The notes: generated by a model from the letters alone, not told the origin. 21,634 nt of DNA from Haplomitrium mnioides (GCA_049999725.1 JBNGIS010015372.1:1-21634), one strand, 5' to 3'; shown: positions 9,432 to 20,800, numbered from the stretch's first letter. Program-made: numbers and translations.

Positions 9432-9432
9432 T

Positions 9433-10010
9433 TGTAACACTACTTACATATGTACAAGTTAGTACAAACACATACAAGAGAAGCGCACAAAGACTTCAAA
9501 AACTCACAAGGTAAGAGATGCCAAACAAGGCACTCTCCTTTCTTTATATACTTGATAGAAAGCTCCTTGCTTACATTGGTGGAAAAACCTTATTGGTTCC
9601 TTTTTTATCCTCTTCTAATTGGACCGCTCTTTTCTCTCTCACTCTGATTGGACCACCTTTTACTTTCATTCTCCTTCTGCCACATGTCTTAATCCTTAAA
9701 ACCTTCCATCTCTCTTTAATTCTCCTTCTGCCACGTGTCTTTATCTTTATCTCTTTAATTCTCCTTCTGCTACGTGTTCTTATCTTTAGAACATTCTCTT
9801 TACTTTAATTCTCCGCTTGCCATGTGTCCTTATCTAGACTCCCTCTTTCACTTTAATTCGTTGACTTTCTTTCCTCTTACCACATGTCCAATTCTCTATA
9901 ATAGCAATCTCTTTTTGTTACTCTAACTTAGCAATATCTTTCTAGACATAATTGGCACTATATCTTACGTTATTGTTTGTCATGGCTTACTAAAGTTAGA
10001 GATGATTACA
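9433..10010 (-). repeat. 5' LTR of the chromovirus
   Basis: 578 bp, the direct partner of 4104-4681. The plus-strand ends are TGTAACAC and GATTACA. The TATA box is at 9542-9550. G-box-like hexamers lie at 9681 (CACATG), 9732 (CACGTG), 9771 (TACGTG), 9821 (CATGTG) and 9881 (CACATG), so only one intact CACGTG remains here against two in the other LTR. Most differences between the LTRs are C/T or G/A. The plus-strand open frames at 9450-9647 and 9518-9808 are shadows of this repeat. Confidence 0.95.
9542..9550 (-). promoter_or_regulatory. TATA box of the 5' LTR
   Basis: TATATAAAG on the minus strand, identical to the copy in the other LTR. In this LTR it would have driven the genomic transcript, starting near 9510. 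Confidence 0.6.
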
Positions 10011-10015
10011 ATATG
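10011..10015. repeat. Right target-site duplication of the chromovirus
   Basis: ATATG directly follows the LTR end and matches AAATG at 4099-4103 at 4 of 5 bases. The satellite core resumes at once with CCAAA. Confidence 0.8.
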
Positions 10016-13000
10016 CCAAACTAGAAGGAAATATTGGATTTAGAGTTTTAGACTGCTATGTGTAGTTGTAGCACCATTTCTATTTGACATCCAAACTACA
10101 AAGAAATACTTAGCACAACCTCTATTTGACATGCCATACTAGAAAGAAACACCTTGCACCATCTCTTCTTGACATGCCAAACTAGAAGGAAATATTGGAT
10201 GGAGAGTTTTAGACTGCAATGTGTAATTGTAGCACCATCTCTATTTGACATGCGAAAGTAGAAGGAAGTTCTTAGCACCATCTCTATTTGACAAGCCAAA
10301 CCAAAACAAAATAAATGATCAAGAGTTTTGGACTGCAATGTGTAATTGTAGCACTGTCTCTATTTGACATGCTAAAGTAGAAGGAAATGCTTATCACCAT
10401 CTCTATTTGACGTACCAAACTAGAAGGAAATACCTAGCACCATCTCTATTTGACATGCCAAACTAGAACGAAATATTGGATGGAGAGTTTAGACTGCAAT
10501 GTGTAAATGTAGCACCATCTCCATTTGACATGCAAAAATAGAAGTAAGTGTTTAGCACCATCTCTATTTGACAAGCCAAACTAGAACAAAATACTGGATC
10601 AAGAGTTTTAGACTGCAATGTGTCGTTGTAGCACCATCTCTATTTGACATGCCAAAGTAGAAGGAAATTCTTAGCACCATCTCTATTTGGCATGCCCAAC
10701 TAGAAAGAAACATTGGATCGAGAGTTTTAAACTGCAATGTGTAGTTGTTGCACCATCTCTGGTTTACATGCAAAACTAGAAAAAATGCTAACACAATCTT
10801 TGTTTGACATGCCAACTAGAAGGAAAGATATAGCACCATCTCTATTTGACATGCCAAACTAGAAGGAAAAATTGGATCGAGAGTTTTAGATTGCAATGTA
10901 TGATTGTAGCACCATATCTATTTGACATGCTAAACTAGAAGAAAATGCTTAGCACCATCTCTATTTGACATGCCACACTAGAAGGAAATACTTAGCACCA
11001 TCTCTATTTGACATCCCAAACTAGAATTAAATATTGGATCGAGAGTTATAGACTGCAATGTGTAGTTGTAGCACCATCTCTATTTGACATGCCAAAGTAG
11101 TAGAAAATGCTTTGAACTGTCTCTCTTTCACATGCCAACCTAGAAGGAAATAACTAGCACCATCTCTATTTCACATGCCAAACTAGAAGGAAATATTCAA
11201 CCGAGAGTTTTAGACTGGAATGTGCACTTGTAGCACCAACTCTATTTGACATGCCAAACTAGAAGGAAATGCATAGCATCATCTGTGTTTGACATGCCAA
11301 ACTAGAAGGAAACATTGGATTGAGAGTTTTAGACTGCAATGTGTAGTTGTAGCACCATCTCTATTTGACATGACAAAGTAGTAGGAAATGTTTAGCACCG
11401 TCTCTATTTCACATGCCAACCTCGAAGGAAATACCTAGCACCATCTCTATTTTACATACCAAACTAGAAGGAAATATTGGATCAAGAGTTTTAGACTGCA
11501 ACATGCAATTGTAGCACCATCTCTATTTGACATGCCAAAAGAGAAGGAAATACCTAGCACCATTGTTATTTGACATGCAAAACTAGAACAAAATACTTAG
11601 CACCATCTCTATTTGACATGCCAAACAGGAAGGAAATATTAGATCGAGAGTTTTATACTACAACGTGCAATTCTTGCACTTTCTCTGTTTGACATGTCAA
11701 AGCAAAAGGAAATGCTTAACACCATCTCTATTTGACATGTCAAACTAGAAGAAAATATTGGATAGAGAGTTTTAGACTACAATGCGTAATTGTAGCACCA
11801 TCTCTATTTGTTATGCCAAAGTAGAAGGAAATGGTTAGCACCATCTCTATTTGACATGCCAAACTAGAAGAAAATGCTTAGCACCATCTCTATTTCACAT
11901 GGCAAACTCAAAAGAAATATTGGATTCAGAGTTTTAGACTGCAATTTGTAATTGTGGCATCAAATCTATTTGACATGCCAAACTAGAAGGAAATACTTAG
12001 CACCATCTCTATTTGACATACCAAACTTGAAGGAAATACTTAGCACCTTCTCTATTTGACAAGCCAAAGTAGAAGGGAAAATTGGATTGAGAGTTTTAGA
12101 ATGCAATGTGTACTTGTAGCACCAACTCTATTCGACATGCCCCACTAGAAGTAAATACCTAACACCATCTCTATTTGACATGCCAAACTAAAAGGAAATG
12201 CTTAGCACCATCTCTATTTGACATGCCAAACTTGAACGAAATTCTTAGCACCATCTCTATTTGACATGCCAAACTAGAAGGAAAAATTGGATCCATAGTT
12301 TTAGACTGCAATGTGTGATTGTAGCATCATCTCTATTTGACATGCTAAACTAGAAGGAAATGGTTAGCACCATCTCTACTTGATATGCCACACTAGAAGG
12401 AAATACTTAGCACTATCTCTATTTGACATCCCAACCTAGAAAGCAATATTAGATCGAGAGTTATAAACTGCAATGTGTAATTGTAGAGCCATCTCTACTT
12501 GATATGCCAAACTAGAAGTAAATATTGGATCAAGAGTTTTAGAAGCCAATATGTAGTTCTAGCACCATTTCTACTTGACATGCCAAAGTAGAAGGAAATG
12601 CTTAACACCATCTCTATTTGACATGGCAAACTAGAAGAAAATATTGGATCAAGAGTTGTAGACTGCAATGTGTAATTGTAGCACCATCTGTATTTGACAT
12701 TCCAAAGTAGTAGGAAATGCTTTGCACCATCTGTATTTCACATGCCAACCTAGAAGGAAATACTTAGCACCATCTCTATTTGACATGCCAAACTAGAAGG
12801 AAATATTGGATCGAGAGCTTTAGACTGCAATATGTAATTGTAGCACCGTCTCTATTTGACATGCCAAACTAGAAGGAAATATTGGATCGAAAGCCTTAGA
12901 CTGCAATATGTAATTGTAGCACCATCTCTACTTGACATGCCAAACTAGAAGGAAATACCTTGCACCATCTCTATTTGACAAGCCAAACTAAAACGAAATA

Positions 13001-14222
13001 AATGATCAAGAGTTTTGGACTGCAATTTGTAATTGTAGCACTATCTCTATTTGACATGCTAAAGTAGAAGGAAATGCTTAGCACCATCTCTATTTGATGT
13101 GCCAAACTAGAAGGAAATATTGGATCAAGAGTTTTAGTCCCTAATGTGTAATTGTAGCACCATCTCTATTTGACATGCAAAAGTAGAACGAAGTTCTTAG
13201 TGTTATTACTATTTGACAAGCCAAACTAGAACAAAATATTGGATCAAGAGTTTTAGACTGCAATGTGTCATTGTAGTACCATATCTATTTGACATGCCAA
13301 AGTAGAAGGAAATTCTTAGCACCATCTCTATTTGACATGCCAAACTAGAAGGAAACATTGGATCGAGAGTTTTAGACTTCAATGTGTAGTTGTTGCACCT
13401 TCTTTGGTTTACATGCAAAACTAGAAACAAATGCTAACACCATCTCTGTTTGACATGCCAAACTAGAAGGAAAGACATAACACAATTTTTATTTGATATG
13501 CAAAACTAGAAAGAAAAATTGGATCAAGAGTTTTAGATTGCAATATGTGATTGTAGCACCATATCTATTTGACATGCTAGACTAAGAAAATGCTTAACAC
13601 CATCTGTATTTGACATGCCACACTAAAAGGAAATACTTAGCACCATTTGTATTTGACATCCTAAACTAGAATGAAATATTGGATTGAGAGTTATAGACTG
13701 CAATGTGTAATTGTAGCACCATCTCTATTTGACATGCCAAAGTAGTAGAAAATGCTTTGAACCGTCTCTGTTTCACATCTCAACCTAGAAGGAAAGAACT
13801 AGCACCATCTCTATTTGACATGCCAAACTAGAAGGAAATATATGATCGAGAGTTTTAGACTGCAATGTGTACTTGTAGCACCAACTCTATTTGACATGCC
13901 AAGCTAGAAGGAAATGCTTAGCACCATCTCTATTTGACATGCCAAACTAGAAGGAAATATTGGACTGAGAGTTTCAAACTACAATGTGTAATTGTAGCAC
14001 CATCTCTATTTGACATGGCAAAGTAGTAGGAAATAATTTGCACCGTCTCTATTTCACATGCCAACCTAGAAGGAAATACTTAGCACTATCTCTATTTGAC
14101 ATGCCAAACTAGAAGGAAATATTGGATCGAGAGTTTTAGACTGCAATATGTAATTGTAGCTTCATCTCTATTTGACATGCCGAATAAGAAGGAAATACCT
14201 AGCACCATCTTTATTTGACATG

Positions 14223-14227
14223 CCAAA
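14223..14227. repeat. Left target-site duplication of the second element
   Basis: CCAAA, identical to 17826-17830. It is the second half of the satellite core, and excising the insert restores a normal unit. Confidence 0.85.
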
Positions 14228-14553
14228 TGTTGCAGCCACCTGCAAGCATTCAGGATCAAATTACTCTGATCTAATGTCGAACCCATAGAGAGCAATGTCA
14301 ATCTGATTTGTTTTTCCATGATTTTTGCAATTTCAAGTTGTTTTGGACAGGGACAACTGAACGCACCCCAGGACCAGGCCCTTCAAATGTTTGTCACTTA
14401 CTCTCTCTCAACACCAACAAGTACTACAATGACAATGAGACTCCTCTCACCTGCCATCTAGCATTTGTTAACACTGGATTTTCAAATCAACTACTCTAGA
14501 AGACTGGAATATTTCAATAAAGCAATTCCCTCAAGCAGACTTTAAGCTTGGGA

Positions 14554-14597
14554 GATGAAGAACCTTCATCCTCAGATTTGCATGGGAAATCTGAGGA
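14554..14597. other. Two abutting perfect hairpins
   Basis: GATGAAG (14554-14560) pairs with CTTCATC (14564-14570) over a 3-base loop. Immediately after, TCCTCAGATTT (14569-14579) pairs perfectly with AAATCTGAGGA (14587-14597) over a 7-base loop. The stems share two bases, so they would form alternately or with end fraying. A weaker stem (CAAGC with GCTTG) lies just upstream at about 14532-14550. The purpose is unknown. Confidence 0.6.
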
Positions 14598-15204
14598 CAG
14601 CCTTCTATCTTTCCTAGCACTCCTTGTTGGGATTACAATTCAAAACATCCCATAGATTCTCAATCTAGAACTTAGAATCTGAATTCTCTAGCAGAATGCA
14701 CACAGGTACTCCCCTGGCCTGCCCTTCTCTAGAGCAATCCTAAATTCACAATTGTAGAATGTGCATTGCTCCTGTCATTACAGCCTATCTTACATCCTTG
14801 CTTCAGCAATCATACTGCCCCCTTGTAATCTTCAATTCTGTCCAAGGTGTAGGGGATTCTCAAAGAAAAATTATAAACTCTATAAATTTGTCAAATGAAT
14901 CTTTGCAATGAGAAATGTTGTCCAGGCAGAAGGGGGACCCTGCTACTGGTCTTATGCCCCTTCTCCTTTAACTGATTCCTAACTAATTCAGCCAACCTAA
15001 ATAACTAATAACTGCTCTTCATCTGTCTATTCAATTAGACTAAAGAACCTTTTCTAACTCCTCGATGGCAATTGCTTGTTCTAATTTAACTAGCTACCAG
15101 TCTCCTATAATAAGATGTCGGAAATGAAGGTCTGCTAATCCTCTTTACTGACTTCTAACTGTCACTAGTTTTAATCCTATCTAGAACTAACACTATCATA
15201 CTTC

Positions 15205-15570
15205 TTAAATTTTCACTAACTCTCTAAATTGCTCTTTATAAGAACTACTAGAAACTACTTTGGAGTTAACCTCTTCGTATCTCATTATAAAAACCATGTA
15301 TGAGCCCTCTTTCAACTAACTCATCGGAAGTTTGATGTAAGAGCAACGCACGCTTGAAGCTCTCTTCACTAACTTGTGAAAAAGCTTGGTATAAGAACCA
15401 ATCATCCTTCTTTTGGAACTAACTCCTTCAATCGCTCGACGTAAGAGCAATGAATAAGTCCTCTTTCTAGTTAACTCATTGACAAGCTCGCTGTAAGAAC
15501 ACCGCACACCAGAGGCTCCCTTAACTAACTCGTGGAAAAGTTTGATGTAAGAACGAAAAAACTTTGCAGA
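15205..15570. repeat. Degenerate ~50-bp tandem repeat inside the insertion
   Basis: About seven poorly conserved copies, each with an ACTAACTC-like start and a TGTAAGAAC or TATAAGAAC word about 25 bases on, often followed by GCTCCCTT or CCTCTTTC. The clearest copies lie at 15315-15570. A related TTATAAGAACTACTTGCAT occurs alone near 16322, and a variant near 16370. The short minus-strand frame at 15316-15507 is part of this repeat. Confidence 0.55.
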
Positions 15571-15719
15571 TCCATTTCAAACTTTCCGAAGACGTAGGAT
15601 TCAAACTTTCAAGATCCTCTTCCTCTCATCCGAATCTTTGATATATCACCCCTTGTAAATCCTCGAATAGTTTCTTAAGTAGTCATTCAAATGCTGCAGT
15701 ACAGCAAATCGATCATTCT

Positions 15720-16020
15720 CCGCAGGAGCCTTCACAACTTAATTTCTCGCACAGGCCTTCACTAGCCTTCGATTTAGCACAAGGCTTCTTATTCTTCTCA
15801 ACTGGGCGGCTCGCAATAGAGCCTCATCATTGATTATTCGTCGCAAGGCTTCATCGCAATTTAGATTCTTCACAACGCAATTCAACCAGTTCTTCATCGT
15901 AGCAAGATCTTTCAATGCAGGGCAATCTCTACGCATGGATCTTCCTCGCAGAGACAATTGCACATGCCATCCCCGTTTTCTTCGCTCGAGGTCATATTCC
16001 GATCCAATCTTCGAATGCCT
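15720..16020. repeat. Irregular TCGCA-phased segment, left part
   Basis: A pyrimidine-rich stretch in which TCGCA, CGCAA or TGCAG words recur every 20-35 bases (for example near 15745, 15810, 15839, 15854, 15876 and 15945), usually next to TTC-rich runs. It looks like a decayed short tandem repeat. The frames here on both strands (15739-15963, 15830-16099 and 15912-16112) are compositional and have no domain. Confidence 0.4.
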
Positions 16021-16039
16021 GTCCTATTCCGATCTGTTC

Positions 16040-16292
16040 CACATCGGATCCCTCTTAATTGGGATTCCCACTTCAAACCCTCCATCGGGTCCCCCTTAAG
16101 CGGGCTCTCCACTTAGGAAGTTCAATCTGATCCCCCTTAATCGGGATCCCCACATCAGAAGACTAATCAGAACCCCCTTAAGTGGGCTCCCCACTTAGGA
16201 AGTTCAATCGGATCCCCCTTAATCGGGATCCCACATCAAAAGACTAATTGGAACCCCCTTAAGTGGGCTCCCCACTTAGGAAGGTCTAGTTC
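16040..16292. repeat. 41-bp alternating tandem repeat with built-in hairpins
   Basis: Six copies at 41, 41, 41, 41 and 40 bp spacing, measured at the CTTAA word (about 16054, 16095, 16136, 16177, 16218 and 16258). Two versions alternate, giving an 82-bp dimer. One has CCTTAATCGGGATCCC and an ACATC end; the other has CCTTAAGTGGGCTCC and an ACTTAGGAAG end. In the second type AAGTGGG pairs perfectly with CCCACTT over a 3-base loop. The first type carries the palindrome GGGATCCC. Confidence 0.85.
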
Positions 16293-16399
16293 TGCTCCGT
16301 TCTTCGTAACTCCTGCTGCTTGTTATAAGAACTACTTGCATTCCATTGAACTCAATTTTCAAATAGTTTGTTATAAGCACTATACATAGCTCCGTTTGA

Positions 16400-16880
16400 A
16401 TTTAACCTCCTTGCTCAAACAAATCCGCATAGCATCTGTTCAAAGCTTCTGTTCGTAGTGGCATTCGCAGCAACGGATTCTTCATTACATGGGATTCATT
16501 TATTCGCAGATCAATTATTTGCAGGAGGACAATCCCTGGTAGATTCGTAGGGCCAATTCTCCTGGTAGGTGGGGCTTTTGCACAACTTGATCGATTCCTT
16601 GCAGATCTTCCTTCAACACCACTGGAAATCTTTCTTCTTTCCATCATACACCCTGAATCCTTCCTCGCAGCATTTGATTTCTTTTGAGGGACCTTCCTTT
16701 GCAGTTGGGCCCTTCCTTCAAATTTTGCAGGGGGAATGGGACGTCATATTGCGCTCAACACCTGCACCTTCCTCACAGATTGATTGTCCTTCAAGGATCG
16801 ATTTCTGCTGCAGAGGTTGATTTCTCGCAGCTCATCATTCTTTGTAGGGCCAATTTCTCAGAGCAGCACAGATGGAATCA
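16400..16880. repeat. Irregular CGCAG-phased segment, right part
   Basis: A continuation of the pattern at 15720-16020. Words such as TCGCAG, TTGCAG and TTTGCAGG recur at roughly 20-40 base spacing (near 16466, 16505, 16520, 16600, 16666, 16700, 16727, 16805 and 16825), next to CTTCC or TTCTT runs. The open frames here (16402-16647, 16569-16820 and 16684-16896) show no domain and are treated as non-coding. Confidence 0.4.
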
Positions 16881-17233
16881 CTATATAATCAGTTAGCAAC
16901 AACGAAATGAGTACAACTTGCATCGTAGCCTTCTTGTTTGAAGCGCTCTGCTCATCTTCCACCTTACTGGATGAAATCCAGCAATGCCTCCCACAGCAAC
17001 ACCCGCTGTTCAGATCCTTCAATCACAAATGGTACGCACTGATTCAAACTTTCCAATTCATCCAAATTGAACTTTTACAAATACCCAATGTTTTTCCGTA
17101 ATGGCCGAATTCAAACTTCCCCCATGCACAATTCTTCAAAACTCGTACCAAAACCCACAAAGGAGCTCAATGCGCTAGTCTCTGCATGCTAGGGAATTAG
17201 TCCCATAAACTTTTCTCATTGTCAATAGAGTAG

Positions 17234-17283
17234 TATATAATAATCTCACTCTTTCTTCCTTTCGAGAGGCAGCCCCCTAGGGG
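17234..17283 (+). promoter_or_regulatory. Possible core promoter of the LTR-like element
   Basis: TATATAA at 17234-17240 is followed by a pyrimidine-rich stretch (CTCACTCTTTCTTCC), then by the perfect 10-bp palindrome CCCCTAGGGG at 17274-17283. The spacing suits a TATA box with a start site near 17265-17270. Support is compositional only, and the opposite orientation is not excluded. Confidence 0.3.
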
Positions 17284-17429
17284 TATAAGGCCACATGCAT
17301 ATCCACTTCAGCCCTTCGGTAGACCTACTTCAGGGCTTACCCTTCCCCATGGCACGCTGTCCTCCAAGTGATAAAGTAGTCTGAAAAATAGAGTAGTGTA
17401 GTGGGCTTGGCTTGGCCGCCAACAATTAG

Positions 17430-17600
17430 ATTAGTTTTATTACCTTTTTATTTTATTTTTATTTTTATACTTTTTAAATTTATTTTTATTTTTATCCTTA
17501 CTCCTACAACTATACTCCATTGTTCTTTCTACAGAAATAAGATCAAACTTTTTTATTTATCATTACATTATTATTATATTTTTATTTCCAGAAGACCTCT
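17430..17600. repeat. T-rich low-complexity tract
   Basis: Mostly T with interspersed A, including several TTTTTATTTTTA-like runs at 17437-17510 and an ATTATTATATTTTTATTT run at about 17568-17587. The hydrophobic 117-residue plus-strand frame at 17401-17754 is produced by this tract. Confidence 0.75.
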
Positions 17601-17825
17601 AAAGTCAACTTATCTTGCTCAAACCAGGCACCAAATTACACTCTTCAGAGAATCTTCCTATGTCAACCAACCCATAGCCATTACTCTTCTTCTTCAGCTC
17701 CATAAGACTGATATATTTCAATTTCCTCAATTTCCTTCCACACAGCATTTGTAATGCTCTGTTCCACTAAATCAAGAGGTTAATTCTCAATTTTTCTTTA
17801 CTCCATCCCCAACTGGGCCTCCACA

Positions 17826-20800
17826 CCAAACTAGAACGAAATACTTAGCACCATCTCTATTTGACATGCCAAACTGGAAGGAAATATTGGATCGAGAGTT
17901 TTATACTCCAACGTGTAACTCTTGCATCATCTCTATTTGACATGCCAAAGCATACGAAAATGCTTAACACCATCTCTATTTGACATGTCAAACTAGAAGA
18001 AAATATTGGATCGAGAGTTTTAGACCATAATGTGTAATTGTAGCACCATCTTTATTTGCTATGCCAAAGTAAAAGGAAATGCTTAGCACCATCTCTCTTT
18101 GACATGCCAAACTAGAAGAAAATGCTTAGCACCATCTCTATTTCACATGCCAAACTTGAAGGAAATATTGGATTCAGAGTTTTAGACTCCAATTTGTAAT
18201 TGTGGCATCAAATCTATTTGACATGCCAAACTAGAAGGAAATGCTTAGCACCATCTCTATTTGACATGCCAAACTTGAAGGAAATACTTAGCACCTTCTC
18301 TATTTGACAAGCCAAAGTAGAAGGGAAAATTGGATTAAGAGTTTAAGACTGCAATGTGTACTTGTACCACCAACTCTATTTGACATGCCATACTAGAAGT
18401 AAATGCCTAGCACCATCTCTATTTGACATGCCAAACTAGAAGGAAATTCTTAGCACCATCTCTATTTGACATGTCAAACTTGAAGGAAATTCTTAGCACC
18501 ATCTCTATTTGACATGCCAAACTAGAAGGAAAAAATGGATCAAGAGTTTTAGACTACAATGTGTGATTGTAGCACCATCTCTATTTGACATGCTAAACTA
18601 GAAGGAAATGTTTGCCACCATCTCTATTTGACATGCCACACTAGAAGGAAACACTTTTACACCATCTCTATTTGACATCTCAAAGTAGAATGAAGAAACC
18701 GATCAAGAGTTATAGGCTGCAATGTGTAATTGTAGCACAATCTCTATTTGACATGCCATACTAGAAGGATATACTTAACACCATCTCTATTTGATATGCC
18801 AAACTAGAAGGAAATATCGGATCCAGAGTTTTAGAATACAATGTGTAATTTTAGCACCATCTCTATTTGACATGCCAAAGTAGTAGGAAATGCTTTGCAC
18901 CGTCTCTCTTTCACATACCAAACTAGAAGGAAGTACTTAGCACCATCTCTATTTGACATGCCAAACTAGAAGGAAATAATAGATCCAGAGTTTTAGACTG
19001 CAATCCATTATTGTAGCACCATCTCTATTTGACATGCCAAACTAAAAGGAAATGCTTAGCACCATCTCTATTTGACATGCCAAATTTGAAGGAAATACTT
19101 AGCACCATCTATATTTCACAAGACATAGTAGAAGGGAAAATTGGATGGAGAGTTTTAGACTCCAATGTTTACTTGTAGCACCATCTCTATGTAACATGCC
19201 AAAGTAGAAGGAATATCTTAGCTTCATTTCTATTTCACATGCCAAACTAGAGGGAAATATTGGATCAAGAGTTTTAGACAACAATGCATAATTGTAGCAC
19301 CATCTCTATATGACATGCTAAAGTAAAAGGAAATGCTTAGCACCATCTCTATTTCACATGCCAAATTAGAAGAAAATACTTAGCACCATCTCTATCTCAC
19401 AAGCCACACTAGAAGGAAATATTGGATCAAGACTTTTAGATTGCAATGTGTACTTGTAGCACCATCTCTATTTGACATGCCAAACTAAAAGGAAATACTT
19501 AGCACAACCCCTATTTGACATGCCATACTAGATGGAAGTACCTAGCACCATCTCTATTGGACATGCCAAACTAGAACAAAAGATTAAATCGAGAGTTTTA
19601 GATTGCGATTCGTCACTATAGCACGATCTCTATTTGATATCCCAAACTAGAAAGAAATATTAGATCGAGAGTTTTAGACTGCAATCAGTATTTGTAACAC
19701 CATCTCTATTTGACATGCCAAAGTAGAAGATAATGCTTAGCACCATCTCTATTTGACAAGCTAAACTAGAAGGAAATGCTTAGCACCATCTCTATTTGAC
19801 ATGCCAAACGAGAAGAAAATATTGGGTCGAGAGTTTCAAACTGCAATGTGTAATTGGAGCACCATCTCTATTTGACATGTCAAAGTAGAACAAAATGCTT
19901 AGCACCATCTCTATTTGACATTCCAAACTAGAAGGAATTATCGGATCGAGTGTTGTAGACTGCAATGTGTATATGTTGCACCATCTCTATTTTACGTGCC
20001 GAACTAGAAACGAATTCCAACACCATCTCAGTTTGATATGCCAAACTAGAATGAAGTGTATAGCTTCATCTCTATTTGGCATACCAAACTAGAAAGAAAA
20101 TTTGGATCGACAGTTTTAGACTCCAATGTGTAATTGTAGCACCATCTCTATTTGACATTCTAAACTAGAAGGAAATGCTTAGCACCATCTCTATTTGACA
20201 TGCCACACTAGAAGCAAATACTTAGCACCATCTCTATTTAGCATGCTAAACTAGAAGGAAATATTGGATCCACAATTTTAGACTGCAACGTGTAATTGTA
20301 GCACCATCTCTATTTGCTATTCCAAAGTAGAAAGAAATGCTTAGCACCAGCCCTATTTGACATGCCAAACAAGAAGGAAATATTGGATTGAGAGTTTTAA
20401 AGTGCAATGTGTAGTTGTAGCACCATCTCTATTTGACATGCCAAACTAGAAGAAAATGCTTAGCACCATCTCTATTTGACGTGCCAAACTAGAAGGAAAT
20501 GCTTAGCACCATCTCTATTTGACATTGCAAACTAGAAGAAAATATTGGGTCGAGAGTTTTAGACTACAATGTCTAATTGGAGCACCATCTCTGTTTGACA
20601 TGCCAAAGTAGAAGGAAATACTTAGCATGATCTCTATTTGACATTCCAAACTAGATGGAATTATTGGATCGAGTGTTGTAGACTGCAATGTGTATATGTT
20701 GCACCATCTTGATTTTACATCCGAACTAGAAACAAATGCTAACACCATCTCTGTTTGACATGCCAAACTAGAAGGAAGTACACAGCTTCATCTCTATTTG

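Larger units (their letters stand above)
4104..10010 (-). mobile_element. Degenerate Ty3/gypsy chromovirus LTR retrotransposon, minus strand
   Basis: A complete-boundary but inactive element of 5907 bp, counting a 100-N gap of nominal size. Reading on the minus strand: 5' LTR (9433-10010), tRNA-iMet PBS, a leader of about 650 bp, gag with a CCHC zinc knuckle, protease, reverse transcriptase, RNase H, integrase, a C-terminal chromodomain, polypurine tract, and 3' LTR (4104-4681). The domain order RT-RH-IN with a terminal chromodomain defines the chromovirus branch of Ty3/gypsy (Metaviridae). Gag and protease share a frame, as expected for a single polyprotein. The LTRs are both 578 bp with no indel and differ at about 38 positions by hand count, of which about 7 are transversions. 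Pol carries at least 12 in-frame stops, a frameshift near 5140, and an apparent RNase H deletion. It sits inside satellite and restores one unit when removed. Confidence 0.95.
10011..14227. repeat. Satellite array, block 2
   Basis: Same 43-bp and 76-bp units and same direction as block 1. Distinct variants recur at a fixed distance: the ACAAGCCAAACTAGAACAAA unit at 10571 and 13216, and a GTTGTTGCACC unit followed by a TTTACATGCAAAAC core at about 10745 and 13390, both 2645 bp apart. The AAATGATCAAGAGTTTTGGA tail variant near 10310 and 13000 is offset by about 2687, one short unit more. The minus-strand frames at 10096-10338, 10564-10815 and 13209-13430 are the repeat itself. The frame at 14092-14319 starts in the next insertion and reads into satellite. 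The block ends at CCAAA (14223-14227), where the second element is inserted. Confidence 0.95.
14228..17825. mobile_element. 3.6-kb solo-LTR-like or non-autonomous LTR insertion
   Basis: 3598 bp starting TGTTGCAGCC and ending GGCCTCCACA, flanked by a perfect 5-bp CCAAA duplication. TG...CA ends with 5-bp duplication are the signature of LTR-retrotransposon integration. I find no second copy of either end inside, no PBS, and no gag or pol motif in any frame, which favours a solo LTR left by recombination. A large retrotransposon derivative with short or unrecognised LTRs is the alternative. A TATATAA at 17234-17240 on the plus strand would fit a promoter near the 3' end of a long U3 full of tandem repeats, giving a tentative plus orientation. 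All open frames inside (63-117 codons) lack recognisable domains. The stretches 14598-15204 and 16900-17230 hold nothing I recognise. Confidence 0.75.

Noticed and set aside
15739-17101. Cluster of small ORFs on both strands as possible host exons
   Set aside because: They overlap on both strands, follow the CGCAG and 41-bp repeats, and lack domains. I saw no convincing splice-site series joining them.
17401-17754. 117-residue hydrophobic ORF resembling a membrane protein
   Set aside because: It is generated by a T-rich low-complexity tract. There is no domain, and Phe, Ile and Leu dominate for compositional reasons.
14228-17825. DNA transposon (hAT, Mutator, CACTA, PIF) or Helitron as the identity of the 3.6-kb insert
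   Set aside because: The 5-bp duplication and TG...CA ends fit LTR integration. There are no long terminal inverted repeats, no CACTA ends, no 8-9 bp or TA/TAA duplication, and no CTRR end with hairpin.
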